Source: Takashimella koratensis (lineage: Eukaryota > Basidiomycota > Tremellomycetes > Trichosporonales > Tetragoniomycetaceae). From it: a stretch of 64,000 nt of DNA. The DNA is taken from assembly GCA_003116875.1 (NCBI GenBank), contig BCKT01000001.1, positions 1,421,486-1,485,485 of the forward strand, written 5' to 3'. The notes beneath the pieces were generated by a model. It had not been told where the DNA came from. It saw nothing but the letters and a program-made list of their open reading frames with translations, and ran no database searches. Shown here in pieces: positions 54,497-64,000 of the stretch (within the stretch, counting starts at the first letter, position 1; the number at the start of each line of letters is the position of its first letter). Made by a program: the position numbers and the translations under genes.

Positions 54497-54808
54497 ATGG
54501 TCGCCTTCGCCAACACCACCACCTCCTACACCGCCTGCGCCGCGACCAAAACCCATCCCGCTGCCTCGAACATCCACATGGTCAACAGCCTTCGCCCGGG
54601 GGACACGACTTACCCGCCGACTAGACCGTGTCAGCCCCTGACACCGACCAACCCGCCCAACTCGGGCGCCAAGCCTGAACCCCTCAAGAAGGGAATGTGG
54701 GAGTGTGAGTCGCGTTGCTCATCTGTCTCTGCTTATAAAACCCTTGGTCCCCTTGAACCCGACTTGTTTGTTGACTGAGTGGCGACTGACGATCCGCCGA
54801 TCACAGGA
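54497..54808 (+). CDS. Hypothetical small protein
   Basis: Starts MVAFANTTTSYTACAATKTH in an ACAAA-ATG context. A GTGAGT donor after GGA-ATG-TGG-GAG-T (54704) and a CACAG acceptor at 54806 would join T to GA and create the stop codon, giving 69 aa; unspliced, the frame runs to 54778. Rich in Thr/Pro, with no signal peptide or domain. I do not recognise it. Support is only the ATG context and the splice sites, so it may not be a gene. Confidence 0.25.
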
Positions 54809-55195
54809 CATTCGCTCCACCCTTACCCACCCCTTCTTCGTTCAACCTTCTTCTTGTTCGTGTCTCGATTGTCTCGGTCTCTCTTCCTTTTACCCACCTT
54901 GCTGTCCATGTCCCCCCTGTTCTGGATCAGTCTAGCTTGATGAAGAGGTCGAAGAATGGGCCAGAAGTCGAGCGCCAGTCGCCGACGCACATCATATACC
55001 AGACAACCTCGTGTGCCGAGCACAACCACGGGTAAGATACACGAGATCGTTCTTCCATACTTCTCAAAGGGTTGTCGATATATCCCACTTGATACTTTGA
55101 TACTTGAAATATATGACTCCCCGCGGCCAGGCGCTGGGCGGGGGATAAGAAGATGGGATACCCGTCAGAGATGCATTGTTGTATATCACATATTC
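54809..55195. other. BNA6 3' flank
   Basis: Mixed T/C-rich DNA downstream of BNA6 (minus strand). No gene seen. Confidence 0.45.
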
Positions 55196-56622
<1,427 letters not shown>

Positions 56623-56935
56623 GGTGTTGAGTGTGAGTGAGGGTATGAAACTGATTGTACGATGACTCGAAGATTCAAGTCAGATGGGGTGAGCTGATTG
56701 ACTACCCCGGACCGAGTCGGTGCGAGATCGGGGATACCCACGAGATGTGGTGCTTAGCACTTTTTGGTATACTTTATAGCAGCCCCTCCCTGAGCGGTAT
56801 AACAACACCGGATAGCCGAAGACGTCGCTGATTGCGTGACAACTCTACCTCACCTCACTTGATCATTCCCTCTCACCCCTCACCCCTCGCCCCTCGCCCT
56901 TACCCCTCAACCTCTCATCGCTCTGTAGAGTCAGG
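56623..56935. promoter_or_regulatory. Divergent promoter BNA6/sulfurtransferase
   Basis: 313 bp between opposing start codons. A TATACTTTATAG stretch at about 56769-56780 is a candidate core element; the sulfurtransferase side ends in a CCCT/CTCACC-rich leader. Confidence 0.45.
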
Positions 56936-58565
56936 ATGCGCTACTACCCCTCTTTGGTCCGGCTCAACCTCGGCCTTGCCCGACGCGCTCTGTCCACTTC
57001 GGCAGCTGCCAGAGTCCCCTTGCTCGTTACCCCATCCCAACTCAAGGCTTTGCCCAAGGTACGTTGGGTCTCCTCCGCTGCTCGGCCTCCCTACGAGCTA
57101 GGTATGGAGTATTCGCTGCTCTTCTCTAGTTACTCTCTTGAATCGGATCGAGCTCTCTACTCCTCGCCAGTCTCCCGTTTTCTACTAAAGCTCACATTCA
57201 TCCTTCCCCCGGCGCTGACGACACCCAACCACCAACTCTTCCCTTCATCCAACACCCTATACCCAACTCCAAACCAACAGAGCACGACAGTCCCACTCGA
57301 CGTCTCATGGCACATGCCCAACTCCCCCCGGTCTGCCGTGGCAGAGTACCTTTCCGGGCCCCGAATCCCTGGCGCTCAGAGGTTCGACCTGGATGAAGTT
57401 GCCGAATTGTCGTTGGAGAAGAACCCATTGAGTTTGACGCATATGCTCCCTACCGGCGAGCGGTTTGCGGAAGAGTGCCGTGAGTAAAGGCTTCTGAGGT
57501 GTTGAGACGGCGAGATGGTAGAGATGCTGGGTAGCGTGAGGACAGCTGTGTTTCTTGTTGTTCGCGAGAGACATCCAGAATCAGCAATGACGCATGCCTG
57601 ACTTGTTCTCTTCAGAGAAACTTGGGATCACAAACGAGACTCACGTCGTGGTTTACGATACAGTCGGTGTCTTCTCTTCACCTCGTGCCGCCTACACTTT
57701 CAAAGGTACGCTCTACCACTCTCATCTCACTGTACATTCCTTCACTTCTTCACCGGAACGAGACGCGCGCTGACGGTCCCAGCGTTTGGGCACGATAAAG
57801 TCTCCGTTCTCGATGGAGGCTTGCCGAGGTGGATCGACGAGGGTGGAGAGGCCGAGGTCGGTCCGGCTGCTGAAGTAGGTGAAGTCGAGTACAAAGCGCC
57901 CCCCGCCGCGGAGCCTTCCCTCGTCCGAAGTGAGTCGAATTCCTCTCTTTACGCAAAGACCCCCTCTGTCGAATCAGACGCAATGTTCTCATCCTCCTCC
58001 CCCACCTCCGCGACCCAGGCTACGAGGAAGTTGTCGAGAACACCGAAAAACCAGCTACATCCGCGGATCTAGTTCTTGACGCGCGTGCTCTTCCCCGTTT
58101 CACCGGTGAGGCTCCTGAACCCCGACCTGGCTTGTCCTCGGGCCACATGCCAAACTCTCGCCCTCTCCCTTTCTCCGACCTCCTCACCCAACCTACCAAA
58201 GACGCGCCATACACTGCTTTCAAGCCCGCCTCCGAGCTGCGCGAGATCTTGAAGGCCTCCGTGGGTGGGGAAGACAAGTGGGGGGAGATGGAAAGGGGAG
58301 GGAAAGGAGTAGTGTTTAGTTGTGGGAGCGGAATGACAGCGGCGATTGGCTGGGTAGCGACCAGAGTAGTCGCGGAGGAAGAGGGGAAGAAACCCGTAGA
58401 CGCAGCGATCTACGATGAGGTGAGTGGAACACTGGGGTGAGAGAGAAGTAGGAGTAAGAGAAGTGGAAGGGATGGTATCAGAGAGTGTTTCGCTGACTTG
58501 GACAGAGCTGGACGGGGTACGCGATGCGCCCAGAGAGCAAGATTGTCAAGGGCAAGGTTGAGTAA
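56936..58565 (+). CDS. TUM1: 3-mercaptopyruvate/thiosulfate sulfurtransferase
   Basis: Two-domain rhodanese that moves sulfane sulfur from mercaptopyruvate; the yeast enzyme also feeds tRNA thiolation. Exons: 56936-57058, 57281-57479, 57616-57705, 57783-57929, 58019-58419, 58506-58565; 339 aa. The N-terminus is a good mitochondrial presequence (MRYYPSLVRLNLGLARRALS, basic and Ser-rich, no acids). The inactive rhodanese half has VPLDVSWHMPNSPR and VLDGGLPRWIDEGG; the catalytic half has LVLDARALPRFTGEAPEPRP and GHMPNSRPLPF. The active loop reads VFSCGSGMTAA with catalytic Cys288; CGSG[VM]T is the mercaptopyruvate-type signature. C-terminal SWTGYAMRPESKIVKG is also typical (SW.EW or SWTEY). Some introns, notably the first (222 nt), are longer than average. 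Confidence 0.92.
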
Positions 58566-58879
58566 AACCCTATCAGGAACCAACAAAGCGTGCGGAGAAG
58601 ATCAGAGATGAGAACAGCGACGGGCAAGACGAAGTGGGTGAGAAGGGAGGATTTATACAAACAGAACATGATCAGAAGCAAGGAAGAAGCAAGAGGGGTG
58701 ATCACTGATCCATGCGAACAACTTTTGACTAGGTCTGTATATAGATGCAAGAACAGCCAGTTATCTATGCGATGAATGCGTTTCCGCTTGTGTCGGCCTC
58801 TGCCTTCTTTCTCCTCTCTGATCTTTGCCCATGATGTACATCCCTTCAACCTCTATCTCTCATCCACCACATGCCTTGC
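58566..58879. other. Convergent 3' region
   Basis: 314 bp between the stop codons of the sulfurtransferase and the TrpRS genes; two 3' UTRs and no gene. Confidence 0.55.
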
Positions 58880-60501
58880 TCAGATTGGTGACAACCCAGC
58901 CACTTTCCTCACCTCCTCCATCGTCTGTACGGCTACTTCTCTCGCCTTATCCCTTCCCCTTTTCGCTACCTCTCTCAACCACCCTTCATCCCCTCTAACT
59001 CTCTCATACTCTTTCCTCACGTTCTCTAATTTATCCACAACCACTTCCGTCACGGCCTCTTTCAGTTTCCCCATCCCCCACTCTTCCACTTCCCTCGCAA
59101 TCTCCTCTGGCGACCTCTGCGCGTCATCGAGCGCTGACCAGATAGTCAGAAGGTTGGCGACCCCAGGTCGGAGGACGGGGTCAAAGGAAACGCCAGGGAG
59201 AGAATCAGTCACTGCGGATCGAAGCTTGGACGCGATCATCGAAGAGGTGTCGGTGATGACGATTCGAGAAGAAGGGTTCGGTGCGGATTTGGACATTTTC
59301 TGGGAAGGGTCGCGAAGTGATAAGATCCGTTTAGATGGGACTGTGGGCAGAAGTGATGTATAACCATGAGTCAGGAATGAGAGAAAGACCTCATCAGTAC
59401 GGACTTGCACAATATCATGAACCAAAAAGGAAGGCGTAGCTCGTAACTCACCGATGCTCATCTCAGGGAGAGGGAAGACATCTCCATACTGTCGGTTAAA
59501 TCCATCTGCGATATCCCTCGCCAACTCGAGATGTTGTACTTGGTCTTCTCCAACAGGTACGACTGTGGATTTGTAGAGCATGATATCTGCCGCTTGGAGG
59601 ACAGGGTAGGCGAGGAGTCCAAGGCGGAGATCGGCGTCGGATACTTCGGATTCCGAGTTGGCGTTGCGCGCAGTCGCGAGGCGGGACTGGGGTTTGTGAG
59701 TTAGGGGTAATTAGGATAGTGAATGGTGAATAGGGTGAAAGCGAATACGGTAACGTAGGTACTCACTTTCCAAGTCGTCATTCGTTGCAGACGGCCAACG
59801 GAGGTAAGAGTGTTGAGGTACCAAGCGAGCTCAGTGTGTTCTGGAACCTGTGGAGATTGTCTCAGCTACCAAGATCACCACTTATTCATCTTGTTCATCT
59901 TGTAAGAGAGCCCGCCTCACTCACCTCTTCCTGGAGATACAGCCTCGTCCGTTCCACGTCCACGCCACAAGCGAGTAACGACGCCAACATGTTCCTTCGA
60001 TCGTTCACAAGCGCCTTGGGATCTTGCGGGAGCGTGATAGCGTGTAGACCGACGACAGAGAGGTAGATGGGCGTTGAAGGGTCCGAGGTCGCTTGGAGGT
60101 CGAGAAAGGGAAGGAAGAGGCCGAGGTAGTTGCCCAGCTGTAAGAGTCAGCCAGGCGGCAGGCGGTAGGCGGCAGGCGGCACAGAGATCATGCAGGAATC
60201 AAGATGGGACATGAAAGAGGTGAACGAATGGAGGAAATAAAAGGCAAGCAGGTATGAGAGAGGGGTAAACTGGGAAACGTACATGAGGCGTGCCAGTTGG
60301 CTGGATCCCGGAGAAGATCACTGGATCGTACTTTCTTCGTCTCGACTTTGAGCTCGACGCACGGGCAGAGCGGGGTACAGCAATTGGCCGCGGTGGTCGC
60401 GAAAGCAAAGGAGTTGCCGCGACCGTCCTCGTCCTTGCTGCTGACAGTGCAGGAGTGGGTATTCTCGGTTTCATGTCGATTGATCTGAGCTTGAGTGACA
60501 T
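58880..60501 (-). CDS. MSW1: Mitochondrial tryptophanyl-tRNA synthetase
   Basis: Class Ic synthetase charging mitochondrial tRNA-Trp. Exons: 60501-60283, 60137-59925, 59847-59767, 59686-59452, 59340-58880; 402 aa. The first 50 residues are Arg/Ser/Ala/Pro-rich without acids past residue 9, consistent with a matrix-targeting sequence; Met10 (60474) is an alternative start. Bacterial-type TrpRS motifs: FSGIQPTGTPHLGNYLG, containing the HIGH-like signature; AYPVLQAADIMLYKSTVVPV and GEDQVQHLELARDIADGFN for Trp and ATP binding; and PSQKMSKSAPNPSS, the KMSKS loop at 264-268. The C-terminal helical region is rich in Glu, Arg and Lys. Intron 1 falls within the HIGH-like motif. It shares a 265-bp divergent promoter with TIM10. 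Confidence 0.94.
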
Positions 60502-60766
60502 GTACACAAAGTCAGACAGAGTGTCGGGAAAAGGTGGACTGGAAAAATAGACGAGAATTTTAGGTTCCCACGGTGGTCGCTTCCCCCCCAACCGCCGCCT
60601 GGCTGGCTCGTTCCGGCGGGTTCCAACTTTTTTCTTTCGCCGTCGTTCATCGTCGTCAACACCTTACCACCACAGCTCGAGACACTCCCGCCTCGACCTC
60701 TACTCATCTACCGCTCGGGTTCCGTGACTACCACACACAACCTTTCGTTTTTTATATCCTCGCACC
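60502..60766. promoter_or_regulatory. Divergent promoter MSW1/TIM10
   Basis: Only 265 bp separate the start codons of two nuclear genes for mitochondrial proteins. Contains a poly-C run (60584-60590), a GGCTGGCTCG stretch and a CCACCAC-rich leader toward TIM10. Confidence 0.5.
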
Positions 60767-61324
60767 ATGTCGTTCTTGTTTGGAGGCAGTAAGTCATTCC
60801 CTTTCCACAGTCTCCAAAGCCCGTTCAGGTCCCGAGCCGATGATGACATCTACCAGGCCGCGACGCGGGATCCGTCGACCCTATCAAGGTCGAGATGGCC
60901 GTTGCTGAGATTGACATGATCACCGATGTCTTGTGAGTTGAGCATCGACCTTGCCCCTTTACTCTACAACGCAATCATGTCATCTTTCAACTTGCCCTCT
61001 TTCATCTTGCATCTTTGATCTTCTCGATCGTCTCGAACATAGCTAACCATGCTCTTCCCATCCCTTCCCATCCCTTCCCATCTCATCCTTTCTCTCCTTC
61101 ACCACCACCTTTTCGCCCACAGCAACCGCCTCGTCACGTCGTGTCACAAGAAATGTATCCAGCCCGAGGCTAGCCACCGTTACGCTGAGCCCGAGTTGCT
61201 CAAGGGTGAAGCCGTTTGCATTGACCGATGCGCTGCCAAGTTCTTCGAGGTGAACAAGAAGGTCGGCGAGCGGATCCAGTCGATGGGTGCGGGTGCCCAG
61301 GCGAGTGGGAGCTTTGGTCGATAA
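60767..61324 (+). CDS. TIM10: Small Tim chaperone, Tim10 type
   Basis: Intermembrane-space chaperone that, as a hexamer with Tim9, escorts hydrophobic precursors to the TIM22 complex. Exons: 60767-60788, 60857-60932, 61123-61324; 99 aa. The twin CX3C motif is exact: SCHKKC and, 16 residues later in the usual range, CIDRC, which form two intramolecular disulfides via Mia40. Preceding DMITDVFNRLV and following AAKFFEVNKKVGERIQ match Tim10 rather than Tim9, Tim8 or Tim13. The Gly/Ala/Ser tail after residue 85 is ordinary. No cleavable presequence, as expected. The first exon carries only seven codons plus one base. Confidence 0.94.
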
Positions 61325-61713
61325 GTTTGTCCGTTGGTTGGGTTTTAGATGTGAGAAGGGACGAGGGACAAGGGACAAGGGGAAAGGCGGAGAGAAGGGA
61401 AGCCGGAGAAGATGGAGACGATGGAGAAGGTCAGTGGAGATCGACCTCGAGTGGAAGTGTAGCAAAGCAGCAGGCAGTACCCAGTCATCTGTCATATTCT
61501 GTAACCCCAAGGCTATATATAGTTACACTGCATGCTATGTGTTCAACCCTGCAGTCGGTTTAATCGTACAACACTGATACTGGTACGCCATGTCCCAGTA
61601 ATTATCAAGAATCGGAAAACAATGCGAGAAACCAACCCTGCTATGTCTGACTGCTCCCCCGTCCAGATGACGCATCTCTCTTCTACTCCATCTACAGTCC
61701 ATTGATCACCGAA
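61325..61713. other. Convergent 3' region
   Basis: 389 bp between the stops of TIM10 and the OCA-like gene; GA-rich then T-rich, no gene. Confidence 0.55.
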
Positions 61714-62829
61714 TCAGCTCTTCTCCTTCTTCTTGACCACCACGCTCTCCTCTTCCCGCCACTCGTCGTCGTCAGCCTCATCGTCTTCGCACCACCACGC
61801 AGGGAGGTACTTTCTTGGCGGGAGGTTTATCAGATCGGGATCGAACAACTGTGTGGGGTAGTGTGACCAGAGATTACGACGGGTAGTGGGATAATCTGGT
61901 TAGCTATCGTACTAGTAGAGGAAGGATAAGAGAACGCGTACCTCGATATATTGCTCGTCAGTGTATCGGTGCTTCGTGGGTCCAGAGTGCGCGCGGTACT
62001 AGGTCCAAGGATCAGCTCCCTCACAAGTTCCCTATTCGTGATCTCAGATCAAGAAACATATCAAATCTATGCGCTCACCTCGACAAGAGCAGAGGCAAAG
62101 TTCCAACCCTGCATGACCCGCAAACAGCCAAATACCACGCCGTTGTGATGAATCCCTAGTCTGACAAACGATCAGCATCTACCATGACCCATGTTCCATA
62201 TCCCCAAAATCCCTTGCGAGAGAAAAAGTGAGAGTGATTGAAACAGCAAACTCACGGATCAATTACCAGGACTGGATGGTTTCTCGTATCCAAGATGAGC
62301 TCGAGAGCAGTCTTGACAATCTCTTCTCGAACTGGCTTCCAATCCGTCATTGGCCGGAACAAGGTTACCCCCAGGTGAATCTGTCATCTGATCAGCTTTG
62401 ACCTTTGACCCTCCGCCTTCGTCCCCATCCAGCAGCACCGCAAATTGTATTCAACCTCGAGGTAAGGAGAAGAGACATGACCACTTACAAAGTTGATATT
62501 GTTCAACCGGACGAAGTGGACGAGCGGCTTGATTGGGTGTTCAGGCGTCAAGGAGATAATACACCTCAGTCCGAGTGAGGCGAGGTACGGCACCTATCCA
62601 GTGGGTTAGCCACCAGTCTTCGAAGTTCCCTGGTCTCCCCCTCTTGCTCCTCTCCACCTTTAGTCACTCCACGCGACCTCGGTCAAGGTCCAAGGGGAGG
62701 AATGACGACCGGCAGGCTTTTGCTTACCTGCGGAGCTGTGGGACTCGCGGATCTGTACACGCCTTGCTCGACGACCGAGAATTTTGCAGGGACGTGTATG
62801 AGCGCCGGACCCTGGCTCTTGCTCGCCAT
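61714..62829 (-). CDS. OCA-family protein tyrosine phosphatase-like, active site lost
   Basis: Belongs to the fungal/plant atypical dual-specificity phosphatase group (Siw14/Oca1/Oca2/Oca4/Oca6), involved in inositol pyrophosphate and stress signalling. Exons: 62829-62728, 62593-62489, 62380-62256, 62160-62079, 61998-61942, 61848-61714; 201 aa. Clear family blocks: KFSVVEQGVYRSASPTAPQV, then LASLGLRCIISLTPEHP, RPMTDWKPVREEIVKTALEL, LDTRNHPVL, FGCLRVMQGWNFASALVEYR and YTDEQYIELFD. Where active members have HC-x5-R-x-G directly after NHP-[VI]-L, this protein reads VIDPLGIHHNG, with no Cys and no catalytic Arg. It is therefore probably a pseudophosphatase of the Oca4 kind. The tail is acidic then Lys-rich. 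The residues at the site are interrupted by an intron (62255-62161), so a missed alternative exon should be excluded. Confidence 0.82.
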
Positions 62830-64000
62830 TGCTAAGAGGTACTGGCGGCTGCGCTGCTGGCTGCTGCTGTTAACTGTTGGCTACGACTGATCGGTGACTT
62901 GCTCTGTTGATTTAATCAGTCTTCGGTGGGTGGAGGTGAGGATGAAAACTAAATGGGACGCCTGAATAAGAGAAACGAAAGACTAATTACGTAATACGGC
63001 TTGGGACTACCGTTTGTCGGGCATCACCGCATCATTCTTCCCTGACCCTGATTTTTTTTAGCCTACTCTCTCTGTATGGAACCATCACCCATCACTTTTG
63101 CTTGCTTCCTTTGGGTACATATGCTTCCGCGGGCGCAGTTGAGGCACCTCACTCTCACTCACACACCACACGCATCTTTGTTTGACCCTGACTTTCATCT
63201 TGATCTTTGATTCAGCGCCCCCCTGATCACGCCCCTCTGCGCCCCCCCTCCCCCCCTTCTTCCCACCCCCGCATGCCCGAGATTACAAAACACGTCCTGC
63301 ATCGCATTTCCATCTTGGCCTAGGTTATGCACCGAAGACGCTACGCTATTGCCGCAAGGGACCCTGCCGGTGTTGGTGTCGCTACCCGGGCGAGGGCGAA
63401 GGCGAGACGAGGGTACATCGTGTCACCCACGCTCACTGGCTATCCTCGTTCCTTTCACTGGGACACAGACTATTGCCTCTCCTCGGACGATGGCACTGGC
63501 CTAGCGTTGCTCCGCACTGGTCTCCGCCTCTCGGCCTGCTTGGCCCCTTGCTTGGCTTCTTGGCTCTGCTCTGGCTCTCATCCCTGCCTCCTGGCTCCTG
63601 GCTTCTGACTCCTGGCTCCTGGCTTCTGACTCCTGGCTCCTGGCTCTCTCGCAGCTCCTGAATTCCCCCTTCACCCCCTTCCTCGCTGCGTCTAGTTTCT
63701 CCGCTCTGCCTGATCGGGCGACTCGGTCTGTCTTCGGCGCTAGTAAAACCATCATCGCTAAACCGACATACATACACAAACAAGAATCAACCGCGCATCC
63801 CTTGTTGCCGAAACGCCAGAGCTAGGGGTCCGACCCCGGGGTCGGGGGTTGGGGAGATAAAAATAATCAACAAATCGTCCGGCCGGTGGTGAGATTTGAT
63901 ACACAAGCACAGCTCTACAGCTGTACCCCTCCCTGTCCCCCGTTCCCCCTTCGCCATCGCGTCCGTCTTGTCCATCTTCCCAATCTTCTCCAACCCCTCT
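62830..64000. other. Right end: promoter of OCA-like gene and unassigned DNA
   Basis: About 1.17 kb with no supported gene. Polypyrimidine and poly-C tracts (63228-63262), a 21-bp tandem repeat at 63591-63650, and a CCGACCCCGGGGTCGG palindrome at about 63831-63846. Short frames here are low-complexity and lack start contexts or splice partners. Confidence 0.45.
63591..63650. repeat. 21-bp tandem repeat
   Basis: Two full copies and one partial copy of a CTGGCTCCTGGCTTCTGACTC unit (21 bp written here as its first 20 plus C), with a decaying CTGGCT tail upstream. Confidence 0.8.

Noticed and set aside
63327..63783. Short frames near the right end containing a repeated Arg-Ser-Gln-Glu motif.
   Set aside because: The motif is the minus-strand reading of the 21-bp tandem repeat; there is no start context or partner exon.

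Overview
This window reads as euchromatic, gene-dense DNA from a filamentous or yeast-like fungus, most likely a basidiomycete. Nearly every protein gene is split by short introns (about 37-140 nt) with GTRNGT donors, CTNAC-type branch points and C/TAG acceptors. Single introns even isolate 4-nt, 16-nt and 18-nt coding exons. Intergenic spacers are short, and the proteins are eukaryotic: COPI, ESCRT-III, Golgi golgin, fungal tRNA ligase, Tim10, HECT E3. Exon structures were worked out by hand from splice motifs, reading-frame continuity and family conservation; no alignment or search was run.

Layout. 0.4-6.2 kb: a GRIP-domain golgin (-), the ESCRT-III subunit VPS20/CHMP6 (+) and a four-span membrane protein (-). 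7.7-9.1 kb: a Ser/Thr-rich single-pass surface protein (+). 9.5-12.3 kb: a tandem pair of unrecognised paralogues (the first broken) embedded in repeated promoter-like segments. 12.6-14.7 kb: NAA40-type histone acetyltransferase (+) and a possible Orc6 (-). 15.2-24.7 kb: an intron-containing tRNA-Thr(AGT) followed 107 bp later by an apparently intact LINE retrotransposon (-) that is one uninterrupted 2791-codon frame. 25.2-32.1 kb: gamma-COP (SEC21) and the trifunctional tRNA ligase TRL1, both (-). 33.3-40.0 kb: a UFD4/TRIP12-type HECT ubiquitin ligase (+). 41.3-45.1 kb: a glutamine-rich Mediator-25-like protein (-). 45.6-50.1 kb: VAC14 (+). 51.0-52.5 kb: an aldo-keto reductase (+). 53.5-55 kb: low-complexity DNA with small ORFs. 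55.2-62.8 kb: a compact run of BNA6 (-), a mitochondrial-type sulfurtransferase (+), mitochondrial tryptophanyl-tRNA synthetase (-), TIM10 (+) and a catalytically degenerate OCA-family phosphatase (-). 62.8-64 kb holds no gene I can support.

The host genes are single-copy housekeeping functions, with a membrane-traffic theme (golgin, VPS20, SEC21, VAC14) and a mitochondrial theme at 56.9-61.3 kb, where the TrpRS and TIM10 genes share a 265-bp divergent promoter. The accessory parts are the LINE, with its flanking repeats, and the duplicated unknown family at 9-12 kb.
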